Positions 50,974 through 58,536 of a stretch of 64,000 bases of DNA are shown piece after piece. Position numbers and translations under genes: made by a program. This DNA is from an uncultured Oscillospiraceae bacterium (lineage in GTDB: Bacteria; Bacillota; Clostridia; Oscillospirales; Oscillospiraceae), in assembly GCA_934591845.1 (NCBI GenBank), contig CAKTPO010000008.1, positions 1-64,000 on the forward strand, read 5' to 3'. The notes under the pieces were generated by a model. That model was given only the letters and a program-made list of their open reading frames with translations, had not been told where the DNA came from and made no database searches. The stretch's first letter is position 1. Each line of letters starts with the position of its first letter.

Positions 50974-52125
50974 ATGAGCTTTTTATTGGGGATCATTTAT
51001 CTGTCGTTTATCAGCCTGGGGCTGCCGGATGCGGTGCTGGGGGCGGCTTGGCCCAGTATGTATCCGGAGTTTGGGGTGCCGGTGTCTTACGCCGGGGCAA
51101 TTTCCATGATCATTGCCTTTGGAACCATTGTTTCCAGTCTGCAAAGTGACCGGCTTACACGAACGTTTGGAACCGGGGTGGTCACGGCGGTTAGCGTTGG
51201 GATCACGGCACTGGCCCTGTGGGGCTTTTCCGTCAGCCATGGGTTTTTGTTCCTGTGCCTGTGGGCGATCCCCTACGGCCTGGGGGCCGGCAGCGTGGAT
51301 GCTTCTTTGAATAATTATGTGGCCCTGCATTATGCCAGCAAACACATGAGCTGGCTGCACTGCATGTGGGGCATCGGCGCAACCCTTGGGCCATATATGA
51401 TGGGAGCCGCCCTTACCGGTGGATTCACATGGAATGCCGGGTATCGCATGATTTCCCTGCTGCAAATTCTCCTGACGGTGGTACTTGTATTCAGTCTGTC
51501 CAAATGGACGAAACAGAGCAAGGGGTCAGAGGAAAACGATAGTCCAAAGGCACTGAAGCTTCAAGAAATTTTCAGGATTCCCGGGGCCAAGGAAATCATG
51601 GTCTGCTTCTTTTGCTATTGTGCCATTGAGCAGACGGCCATGCTGTGGGCCAGCAGCTATCTAAATTTGGCAAAGGGGGTCGAGCCAAAGACGGCGGCGT
51701 CCTTTGCCGGGATGTTCTGCATCGGCATTACAATTGGCCGGGGCATCAACGGATTCATTGCCATGAAGCTGCAAGACCGTCAGATGATCCGCATGGGGCA
51801 GGCCATTATTCTGCTGGGTGTTGCCGCAATGTTCCTGCCCTTTGGGCCTGTGGTTTCATTGATCGGCTTTTCTCTCATCGGCCTGGGCTGTGCGCCCATC
51901 TATCCCTGCATCATTCATTCCACCCCGGCGCATTTTGGTGCGGAACGTTCCCAGGCCATGATTGGCGTGCAGATGGCCAGTGCCTATGTTGGAAACTGCC
52001 TGATGCCGCCGCTGTTTGGCTTTCTCGCTGACCATGTTTCCATTGGGATTTTGCCGCTGTATCTGCTGATCCTCCTTGGCCTGATGGCCGCCATGCACGA
52101 AATGCTGGAACAGAAGACCGCTTAA
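50974..52125 (+). CDS. Major facilitator superfamily transporter
   Basis: A 383-residue transporter with 12 TM segments. It has the FucP/YfkF-like start SFISLGLPDAVLGAAWP, conserved in MFS members related to sugar transporters and the Bacillus YfkF group, and the cytoplasmic motif SDRLTRTFGTG between TM2 and TM3. The substrate is unknown. The ATG at 50974 has CAGGAG 7 nt upstream; the open frame further up runs through the CTCTCCC repeat and is not coding. Confidence 0.85.
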   Translation: MSFLLGIIYLSFISLGLPDAVLGAAWPSMYPEFGVPVSYAGAISMIIAFGTIVSSLQSDRLTRTFGTGVVTAVSVGITALALWGFSVSHGFLFLCLWAIPYGLGAGSVDASLNNYVALHYASKHMSWLHCMWGIGATLGPYMMGAALTGGFTWNAGYRMISLLQILLTVVLVFSLSKWTKQSKGSEENDSPKALKLQEIFRIPGAKEIMVCFFCYCAIEQTAMLWASSYLNLAKGVEPKTAASFAGMFCIGITIGRGINGFIAMKLQDRQMIRMGQAIILLGVAAMFLPFGPVVSLIGFSLIGLGCAPIYPCIIHSTPAHFGAERSQAMIGVQMASAYVGNCLMPPLFGFLADHVSIGILPLYLLILLGLMAAMHEMLEQKTA

Positions 52126-52159
52126 GCAGAAGGAAACAGCAGCCAAGTTCATAAATCAG

Positions 52160-52195
52160 AAACCCCCAGCCTTTTTGGCTGGGGGCAATCTTTTG
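52160..52195. terminator. Bidirectional terminator between the MFS and DUF1292 genes
   Basis: Stem CCCCCAGCC / GGCTGGGGG with a 5-nt loop, between convergent genes. Confidence 0.85.
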
Positions 52196-52196
52196 C

Positions 52197-52487
52197 TTAC
52201 TCAAAAGTCAGAACGTCTTTATACTTCTCCTTGAAGATGTCGTAGACGGCGTTCAGCAGGTCTTCGTCCTGGACGGAGAGATAGTTTTCGTTTTCCTCGT
52301 CCACAGGCTCCACTTCCAGGATGACCACGTTGGTCTCGGCTTCGTCGGCGGGCAGGAGAACCAGGTATTCTTTGTCCTGGTAGGGGATGCAGTCTAAGTA
52401 CTCAAAATCCGTCTCCACGCCGTTTTCATCGGTCAGGGTCAGGATGCTGACTTCATCTTCTTCGTTGTTCAAAATTTCGTTGTCCAT
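52197..52487 (-). CDS. DUF1292 family protein
   Basis: A 96-residue acidic protein of the DUF1292 (YrzB-like) family: SILTLTDENGVETDFEYLD, then YLVLLPADE and VVILEVEPVDEENENYLSVQDEDLLNAVYDIFKEKY. In Firmicutes it is usually next to ruvX (yrrK) and alaS, but here it is beside cdsA. Its function is not known. The ATG at 52487 follows AGGAG; the longer frame overlapping cdsA is not used. Confidence 0.85.
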   Translation of the reverse strand: MDNEILNNEEDEVSILTLTDENGVETDFEYLDCIPYQDKEYLVLLPADEAETNVVILEVEPVDEENENYLSVQDEDLLNAVYDIFKEKYKDVLTFE

Positions 52488-52552
52488 AGTGCGAACTCCT
52501 TTAATAGGTTTTCTTCGATTATAGAGTATCCTGTGGAAAAAAGCAAGATGTG

Positions 52553-53341
52553 TCAGGCAAAAATCCAGATTTTGAAGCAAAATAGCAGCCAGGTAAAGGA
52601 CAGCGGGTAAATAAGGCTGTCACACCGGTCCAGAATGCCGCCGTGGCCCGGGAAAATCTTTCCAAAATCCTTGACCCCCGCCACCCGCTTTACGGCGGAC
52701 ATGGAAAGGTCTCCGAACTGCCCCAACAGGGACACTGCCGCGAGATACAGGGCAAGTCCCCAGTTATTGGCAAAGAACCGGCCAAAGACCAGCAGCAGCA
52801 GGGTCACGGCCATGGCAAGACCGCCGATGGCTCCCTCGATGCTTTTGCCGGGACTGACCTTGGGGGCCAGCTTGTGGCGGCCAAAGCGGCTGCCCACCAG
52901 GTAGGCAAAAATATCCGTCAGGGCGCAGACCAGGCCCGTCAGACACAGATAAAAGGCTCCGTTGGGAATGTCCCCGTAGGAGGAAACGGCCCGGAGCAGG
53001 CTCAGGGTGAAGAAGATTTCCGCCCCGATCACCCAGGGCCGGGGTTCCTCACGGCCGATTTGGCGCATCAGGTATGTAAAAAAGCCCAGGCCACCCAGAA
53101 GCACTGCCAGCACCCACCATTTGTTTTCCGTAAAGGAAAACAGGGGAATCATTACCGCCAGGGCAAAGCCCGGGATGAGACAGCCTTTTTTCGTCAGATG
53201 ATGGATGTCCAGAAGCTCCCAAACCGCCCCACTGCACAGAACAATGGCGGTAAGCTGGGGTACCCAGGGCAGATGGAAGCTGCCGAGCAGCACCATGGCC
53301 ATCAGGGCCAGAACAACGCCGGTCAGAGTCCGCTGCTTCAT
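52553..53341 (-). CDS. cdsA: Phosphatidate cytidylyltransferase
   Basis: A 262-residue membrane enzyme making CDP-diacylglycerol from CTP and phosphatidic acid, the substrate of PssA encoded at 17.3 kb. The CDP-DAG synthase signature is complete: SAVKRVAGVKDFGKI and FPGHGGILDRCDSL. It has about seven TM segments. The start overlaps the upstream membrane gene by 4 bp (ATGA). Confidence 0.94.
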   Translation of the reverse strand: MKQRTLTGVVLALMAMVLLGSFHLPWVPQLTAIVLCSGAVWELLDIHHLTKKGCLIPGFALAVMIPLFSFTENKWWVLAVLLGGLGFFTYLMRQIGREEPRPWVIGAEIFFTLSLLRAVSSYGDIPNGAFYLCLTGLVCALTDIFAYLVGSRFGRHKLAPKVSPGKSIEGAIGGLAMAVTLLLLVFGRFFANNWGLALYLAAVSLLGQFGDLSMSAVKRVAGVKDFGKIFPGHGGILDRCDSLIYPLSFTWLLFCFKIWIFA

Positions 53342-54048
53342 TGGTCTGCCTCCTTTTCGCCTGTCAGGGTGGGAATATACCAGCCCTTGCCTTTTTTAAT
53401 GGAGTCGTAGCCGATGACGGAGGCCAGCAGAGAACCCAACACGTCTACGATCATATCTTTCATGGTGTCCCCCAGGGCGGCGTGGCCCACCAGGAGGGTG
53501 CCGTCGGCCAGCATGAATTTCTGCATGTTCATGCCGAACAGGCCGTCGGCGGCAAACTCATAGATTTCCCAGATGGAGCCCAGGGATACGGAGAAGCAGA
53601 ACGCAAACAGGCACACAAAGAAAGGAGACAGGCTGACGGACAGGTGGTTGTCCCGATTCAGGATGGTCACCACCATCAGGCCAAAGAAGCCCATCATCAT
53701 ACTGCTGCAAAAATGGCACACCGTATCCCACTGGGGTACCAGATAGTAAAAGCTCCGGACCTCCCCCAGGAAAATGGCGCAGTAGAGGAAAACGATATAA
53801 AAGCCGTAGAGCAGACTGGGCAGCTCAAAGCGCAGCTTCCGCTCCAAAATACTGGGCAGATGGATGGTCACCAGACCCAGGACGCACTGCATGAGCATCA
53901 GCAGGTAATCCGACTCCGAGTGAAACCCCGCCTCGTTCTGACTGCCGGAGCCCAAAATCATCCGGAGAATCAAGTAGACGATGGGGAACGCGAAGCTGAG
54001 GGTGACGGTGATGTATAAAAATTTGCCGAACCAAGTTTTTTGTTTCAT
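53338..54048 (-). CDS. YjdF-like (DUF2238) membrane protein
   Basis: A 236-residue protein with about seven TM segments. The conserved part WDTVCHFCSSMMMGFFG and SVSLGSIWEIYEFAADG, followed by GDTMKDMIVDVLGS, matches the YjdF/DUF2238 family of unknown function, which keeps acidic and His residues inside the membrane. The ATG at 54048 follows AAAGGA; starts at 54057 and 54072 are possible. It is coupled to cdsA, so a lipid-related job is a guess. Confidence 0.75.
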   Translation of the reverse strand: MKQKTWFGKFLYITVTLSFAFPIVYLILRMILGSGSQNEAGFHSESDYLLMLMQCVLGLVTIHLPSILERKLRFELPSLLYGFYIVFLYCAIFLGEVRSFYYLVPQWDTVCHFCSSMMMGFFGLMVVTILNRDNHLSVSLSPFFVCLFAFCFSVSLGSIWEIYEFAADGLFGMNMQKFMLADGTLLVGHAALGDTMKDMIVDVLGSLLASVIGYDSIKKGKGWYIPTLTGEKEADQ

Positions 54049-54133
54049 GGCAGCCATCCTTTCCAGGGCCATTCTATCATTCTTATTTCTTAGGAATATC
54101 TTAATGGTTCTTCCTAAACCGAAAAGAAACCAG

Positions 54134-54296
54134 GGGAAGCTCTGATTAAATCGGCAAGAGCTGACGGCGAAAGATTTTGGTTCCAGGCAAGGTTTGGAAA
54201 ATGAGGGAATACTTTGTGTATTTCCCATTTTTCAAACCGCAGACTGGGAGCAAAAGATTCGCCGCTCAGCCGCAGACGATTTATTCAGAGTTTCCC
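54134..54296. repeat. Hairpin element (MITE-like), copy 2
   Basis: 163 bp. Same ends (GGGAAGCTCTGATTAAATCG and near-complement), same inner GAGCTGACGGCGAAAGATTT and same tip GGAATAC-TTTGT-GTATTTCC as copy 1. The inner stem is GGTTTGGAAAATG / CATTTTTCAAACC, replacing GCTTCTAAAAGTGG / CCACTTTTAGAAGC of copy 1. It follows the Crp/Fnr gene by 13 bp. Confidence 0.85.
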
Positions 54297-54309
54297 AAGG
54301 GAAAATCAG

Positions 54310-55002
54310 TCAGTTGATGTCCTGCCGCAGCTTTTCCAAATCCAGGATTCGGAAGGTGTCTTTATAGTAGTCCAGAATTCCGGCTTCTTTCATCCGCCCG
54401 ATTTCCCGGGACAGGGCGCTGCGGTTGGCCCCTAAGAAATCCGCCAGGTCTTCCCGGGTACCACCTAAGGAGAAGGTCAGGCTGCCGGTGCGGCGGTATT
54501 CGTCAAACAACCGCAGGGCGATGCGCTGCCGCAGGGACTTGGCCGAGAGGTACAGCACCCGCTGCCGCTGCATCCAGAATTTGGCGGCGATTTCCGACAC
54601 CAGATTTTCCCGAAGCCGGGTGTGCCAGGCGCAGCAGTCGGCGCAGCTGTGCATGATCCGGTGATAAGGAAGAAACAGCAGCTCCGTTTCCTCCGAAGCC
54701 ACCACATACACAGGGCTTCTGCCCCCTGGGGTGGCCATCAGCACATCCCCCACCAGGGCACCGGGGCCGTGGGTGGCCATGAGCTGGTGTTCCCCGGCGG
54801 CGTTGACGGATTCTGCCCGCAACGCACCGGACAGCACCAGGGCGCAGGATTGGAGGGTGTCTCCAATGTTCCAGACCACGGTGTTTTTTTCGTATCGCTC
54901 CTGCCGGGCTTTCAGGCACCCCAGCATGGTGTCGATTTGTTCCGGGGCAATGCCGGAAAAGAGTCCGCAGTGATATAATATGCTGCGCTGCTGCTGATTC
55001 AT
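54310..55002 (-). CDS. Crp/Fnr family transcriptional regulator
   Basis: A 230-residue protein. A cyclic-nucleotide-fold sensor domain (about 10-125), a dimer helix (about 126-150) and a winged HTH (about 165-225) with TREDLADFLGANRSALSREI as helix-turn-helix. Cys120, Cys123 and Cys124 (CADCC) lie at the start of the dimer helix and could form a redox or Fe-S site; this is inference. The start at 55002 follows AGGGGTG. It is divergent from the ABC operon, with the palindrome GTTGC-AATT-GCAAC between them, its probable binding site. Confidence 0.88.
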   Translation of the reverse strand: MNQQQRSILYHCGLFSGIAPEQIDTMLGCLKARQERYEKNTVVWNIGDTLQSCALVLSGALRAESVNAAGEHQLMATHGPGALVGDVLMATPGGRSPVYVVASEETELLFLPYHRIMHSCADCCAWHTRLRENLVSEIAAKFWMQRQRVLYLSAKSLRQRIALRLFDEYRRTGSLTFSLGGTREDLADFLGANRSALSREIGRMKEAGILDYYKDTFRILDLEKLRQDIN

Positions 55003-55021
55003 GTAACACCCCTGATTTTAC

Positions 55022-55035
55022 GTTGCAATTGCAAC
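55022..55035. promoter_or_regulatory. Candidate Crp/Fnr operator GTTGC-N4-GCAAC
   Basis: The palindrome CGTTGCAATTGCAACG is centred at 55028.5. For the ABC operon, whose -10 is TACAAT (55059-55064), this is about -42, a class II activator position. For the regulator gene it lies about +16, fitting autorepression. Confidence 0.65.
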
Positions 55036-55051
55036 GGACTTTATAGGAGCA

Positions 55052-55080
55052 AGTATAGTACAATCCCTGTAGAAAGTCAA
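55052..55080 (-). promoter_or_regulatory. Promoter of the Crp/Fnr gene
   Basis: On the minus strand TTGACT (55080-55075) and TATACT (55057-55052), spacer 17 bp. Confidence 0.75.
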
Positions 55081-55121
55081 GGATGGGCAGCAGCTTTGCC
55101 TGTCCGGAAAGAGGAACCATG

Positions 55122-56174
55122 ATGAAAAAGTGGATTGCTTGTATTTGCTTGCTGGCCCTGACCCTGGGGCTGCTGGGGGGCTGCGGAACGGCCCCAACCC
55201 CGGAGACCATCCCGGAGACCGCCCCGGAGACCACAGTGGAAACCACCGCCGCCCCGGAGACTGCAGCCCCTGCCCAGGAGGCTGTGACCGTTCGCTTAGG
55301 TGCCATGACCGGCCCTACCGGTATGGGCATGGTGCGGCTCTTTGAAACCGCCGATGAAAACCCTGATTCCGGCTACACCTATTCCATCAAGGGCGCGGCG
55401 GACGAACTGACCCCGCTGCTGCTGCAAGGGGAACTGGACATTGTTTCGGTTCCTGCCAACCTGGCCTCCGTCCTGTACAACAAGACCCAGGGCAAGGTGA
55501 CGGCCTTGGCGGTAAATGTGCTGGGAGTCCTTTATATTGGGGAGTACGGCGGGGAAACCGTGAAAACTCTGGAGGATTTAAAGGGCAAGACCCTTTACGC
55601 CACCGGCAAGGGGGCCACCCCGGAATATTTCCTGCGGTATGTCCTCAGTGAAAACGGACTGGATGCGGACAAGGACTTGGACATTCAGTGGAAAAGCGAA
55701 CCCAGTGAGGTGGTGGCCACGCTGAACGCCCAGGGCCAGGGCATTGCCATGCTGCCCCAGCCCTATGTCACCGCCGCCGGTGTCCAGCTGGGCGAGGGCT
55801 TCCATGTGGCATTGTCCATTTCGGAGGAATGGGAAAAACTGGGTGGCGGCAGCCTGTGTACCACGGCCTGCATTCTGGCCAGAACGGAATTTGTGGAGTC
55901 CCACCCCCAGGCGGTGGAAGCGTTTCTGAAAGACTTTGAAGAAAGTGTTGCCTGGGTCAACGAAAATCCCGACCAGGCCGGGGAACTGTGCGGAAGCTTT
56001 TCCATCGTCAAGGCCCCCATTGCCAAAAAGGCCATCCCCCAGTGCAATCTGGTGTGCATTACGGGAGAAGAAATGAAGACCGCCCTGAGTGGCTGCCTGG
56101 AAGTGCTGCTGGGCCAGAACCCGGCAGCGGTAGGCGGGGCCCTGCCTGGGGATGATTTCTACTATGGCGCATAA
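55122..56174 (+). CDS. NitT/TauT-type ABC transporter substrate-binding lipoprotein
   Basis: A 350-residue lipoprotein. Signal peptide with lipobox LLGGC (Cys near residue 21), a Thr/Pro/Glu-rich linker (about 25-55), then an SsuA/NMT1-like binding domain (RLGAMTGPTGMGMVRL, LDIVSVPANLASVLYN, GKTLYATGKGATPEYFLRY). Such proteins bind nitrate, sulfonates, thiamine precursors or similar small molecules; the ligand is not known. ATG 55122 lies 7 nt after GAGG; ATG 55119 is adjacent and possible. It is the first gene of a three-gene operon divergent from the Crp/Fnr gene. Confidence 0.85.
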   Translation: MKKWIACICLLALTLGLLGGCGTAPTPETIPETAPETTVETTAAPETAAPAQEAVTVRLGAMTGPTGMGMVRLFETADENPDSGYTYSIKGAADELTPLLLQGELDIVSVPANLASVLYNKTQGKVTALAVNVLGVLYIGEYGGETVKTLEDLKGKTLYATGKGATPEYFLRYVLSENGLDADKDLDIQWKSEPSEVVATLNAQGQGIAMLPQPYVTAAGVQLGEGFHVALSISEEWEKLGGGSLCTTACILARTEFVESHPQAVEAFLKDFEESVAWVNENPDQAGELCGSFSIVKAPIAKKAIPQCNLVCITGEEMKTALSGCLEVLLGQNPAAVGGALPGDDFYYGA

Positions 56175-56940
56175 AAAAACCGATGTCCAGAATCAAAAGG
56201 CGGCAAAACTCCTTGCCGCCTTTTTGGCGTTGTGTCTGTGGCTGCTGGCGGCGGTGCTGGTGGATAACCGGCTGCTGCTGGCAGGCCCTTTGCAAGTGGC
56301 GGAGCGGCTGTGGCAATTATTGGGGGAACAAACCACCTGGCAGGCCCTGGGATGCAGCTTTGGCCGGATCAGTCTGGGCTTTTTCCTGGCCTTTGCCCTG
56401 GCCCTGGTATTGGCGGCAGTGTCCGCCCGGTTTTCCCTGGCAGAAATCCTGCTGCGGCCCTATGTGTTGGCCATCCAGACCGTGCCGGTGGCCTCCTTTA
56501 TTGTCATTGCCCTGCTGTGGCTCTCCGGTCGGCATTTGAGCATTTTTATTTCGTTCCTTATGGTGCTGCCGGTGCTGTACGCCAACGCCTTACAGGGCTT
56601 CCGGGCCGCAGACCGGCAGCTGCTGGAAATGGCCCAGGTGTTCCGGATGCCCCGTTTTCGCCGTGTCCGGTGCATTTTCCTGCCTGCCCTGGCCCCTTAC
56701 CTGAAATCCGCCTGTCATGTGGCCCTGGGCCTGTGCTGGAAAGCGGGGGTGGCGGCAGAGGTCATTGCGGTGACGGAAAAGTCTGTAGGCGGCATGCTGT
56801 ATGATGCCAAGGTCTATCTGGAAATTCCGGATTTGTTCTCCTGGACGGTGCTGATCGTGGCGGTGAGCCTGGGCTTTGAAAAGCTGTTTCTGGCTCTGCT
56901 GAACCGGGCTATGAACCGACTTATCCAATGGGAGGGGTAG
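56164..56940 (+). CDS. NitT/TauT-type ABC transporter permease
   Basis: A 258-residue permease with six TM segments. It resembles SsuC/TauC: CSFGRISLGFFLAFALAL, ILLRPYVLAIQTVPVASFIVIAL and the coupling loop AAEVIAVTEKSVGGMLYDA. The start at 56164 overlaps the lipoprotein end by 11 bp; an ATG at 56152 is an alternative. It forms the channel with the next ATPase. Confidence 0.88.
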   Translation: MAHKKTDVQNQKAAKLLAAFLALCLWLLAAVLVDNRLLLAGPLQVAERLWQLLGEQTTWQALGCSFGRISLGFFLAFALALVLAAVSARFSLAEILLRPYVLAIQTVPVASFIVIALLWLSGRHLSIFISFLMVLPVLYANALQGFRAADRQLLEMAQVFRMPRFRRVRCIFLPALAPYLKSACHVALGLCWKAGVAAEVIAVTEKSVGGMLYDAKVYLEIPDLFSWTVLIVAVSLGFEKLFLALLNRAMNRLIQWEG

Positions 56941-56943
56941 CAT

Positions 56944-57510
56944 ATGGCGTTGACAGTCAAGAACATCTATAAGGCCTATGATGGAAAACCGGTGCTGGAA
57001 GATTTTTCAGCCCTCTTTGTCCCCGGAAAGACCTATGCCATTATGGGTCCCTCCGGCAGGGGAAAAACCACATTGCTTCGGCTGATTCTGGGTCTAGAAA
57101 AGCCGGACGCCGGGGAAATCTCCGGTGTTCCCCAGCGGAAAGCCGCCGTGTTTCAGGAAAGCCGCCTGTGTCCGGAATTGACCGCCCGGCAAAACATCGG
57201 CCTGGTGCTGGAACGGGGGCAGGAGGAGTCTATTTCCGGAATGCTGGAAATGCTTCACTTGACGGACTGCCAGAAAACCAAAGCCGCCGCCCTCTCCGGG
57301 GGCCAGCAGCGCCGTGCCGCTTTGGCAAGAGCGCTTCTGTACAATGGGGAGCTGCTGGTACTGGACGAACCCTTTACCGGCCTGGACGAAGAAACCAAAT
57401 CCCAGGCCCTGGCCGCCATCCGCACCGCCCGGGGAAGGGCCACCGTCCTTCTGGTCACCCACAACCGGGAAGATGCCGCCGCCCTGGGGGCGGAAATCAT
57501 CGAGCTATAG
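56944..57510 (+). CDS. ABC transporter ATP-binding protein, short
   Basis: A 188-residue ATPase with Walker A GPSGRGKTT, signature LSGGQQRRAALARAL, Walker B LLVLDEPFTGLD and switch His in LLVTHNRED. It is about 60 residues shorter than SsuB/TauB, ending straight after the switch region, so the C-terminal part is missing but all catalytic motifs are kept. GGAGG lies 8 nt before the ATG. It is the third gene of the operon. Confidence 0.9.
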   Translation: MALTVKNIYKAYDGKPVLEDFSALFVPGKTYAIMGPSGRGKTTLLRLILGLEKPDAGEISGVPQRKAAVFQESRLCPELTARQNIGLVLERGQEESISGMLEMLHLTDCQKTKAAALSGGQQRRAALARALLYNGELLVLDEPFTGLDEETKSQALAAIRTARGRATVLLVTHNREDAAALGAEIIEL

Positions 57511-57611
57511 ACCGATGCTGCATCTGCGCCCGGGGCCTGAATGCGCTGCGTACCGCAGCTTTTGTGGGGCGCCGTCTTTACATCTGAAATCTTGTAAAAT
57601 TCAAGCGAAAA

Positions 57612-57667
57612 TTTTACATTTCCTTTACTTTATTGCTCCAACGGCCTTTACATGGCGGTGCTAAGCT
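57612..57667 (+). promoter_or_regulatory. Pho-box-like array before the NagD-type gene
   Basis: TTTTACA (57612), CTTTACT (57623) and CTTTACA (57646) in steps of 11 and 23 bp, with TAAGCT at 57662 in the place held by TATCAT before pstS. The box steps and distance to the -10 position equal those at 11664-11719. Confidence 0.5.
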
Positions 57668-57701
57668 GGAGACAAATGAGTGATATAAAGGAGAGATGAA
57701 G

Positions 57702-58487
57702 ATGAAAATCGATTTTGAAGCCAAGAAGGGCTTTATCTGTGATATGGACGGGGTGCTGTACCATGGCAACCGGATTTTGCCGGGGGCAGCGGATTTTGTG
57801 CAGTGGCTGCAAAGCAACAACAAGGAATACTTGTTCCTGACCAACAATTCCGGCATGACCCCCAGGGAGTTGCAGCAGAAGCTGGCACGGATGGGGCTGG
57901 ATGTGCCGGAGGCCCATTTTTACACCAGCGCCTTGGCCACGGCGGCGTTTTTAAAGGCCCAGGCCCCCGGGTGTTCTGCCTTTGTCATTGGGGAAGCGGG
58001 GCTTCTCAACGCGTTGTATGATGCGGGGATCACCATGAATGATGTGAACCCGGAGTATGTGGTCATCGGCGAGGGCCGGACCTATTCTCTGGATACCCTG
58101 ACCCGGGCGGTGAACCTGGTACTGGGTGGGGCCAAGCTGATTGGGGCCAACTCCGATGTATCCGGCAACATTGAAAAAGGCATTGCCCCGGCCTGTCGGG
58201 CCTTGATCGCCCCGGTGGAAATGGCCACCGGGAAACAGGCCTATTTCTGCGGTAAGCCCAACCCTTTGATGATGCGCACCGGTCTGCGGCTGCTGGGCTG
58301 CCACTCCGAGGAGGCGGTGGTCATTGGGGACCGGATGGATACGGACATCATCGCCGGTACGGAAAGCGGCATCGACACGGTGCTGGTACTCTCCGGCGTG
58401 TCGGACCGGGACACCCCCAAGACCTTTGCCTACCAGCCCACGGAAATTCTGGAGGGCGTTGGGGACATCTGCCGGGCGGCAAAGTAA
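57702..58487 (+). CDS. NagD-like HAD-IIA phosphatase
   Basis: A 261-residue HAD hydrolase of subfamily IIA. Motif I CDMDGVLYHGN with the nucleophile Asp, motif II LTNNSGMTPRE, a C2A cap in the middle, motif III Lys in CGKPNPLMM and motif IV VIGDRMDTDIIAG. Related enzymes release phosphate from nucleotides or sugar and glycerol phosphates. ATG 57702 lies 8 nt after AAAGGAG; ATG 57696 is too close to it. With the upstream TTTAC boxes, phosphate-starvation induction is proposed. Confidence 0.9.
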   Translation: MKIDFEAKKGFICDMDGVLYHGNRILPGAADFVQWLQSNNKEYLFLTNNSGMTPRELQQKLARMGLDVPEAHFYTSALATAAFLKAQAPGCSAFVIGEAGLLNALYDAGITMNDVNPEYVVIGEGRTYSLDTLTRAVNLVLGGAKLIGANSDVSGNIEKGIAPACRALIAPVEMATGKQAYFCGKPNPLMMRTGLRLLGCHSEEAVVIGDRMDTDIIAGTESGIDTVLVLSGVSDRDTPKTFAYQPTEILEGVGDICRAAK

Positions 58488-58492
58488 ACAAA

Positions 58493-58533
58493 ACCCCGAA
58501 ACCTGGGTTTTCCCAGATTTCGGGGATTTTTTG
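58493..58533. terminator. Bidirectional terminator between the phosphatase and permease genes
   Basis: Stem CCCCGAAA / TTTCGGGG extended inside by CTGGG/CCCAG, followed by ATTTTTT, between convergent genes. Confidence 0.9.
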
Positions 58534-58536
58534 GAC

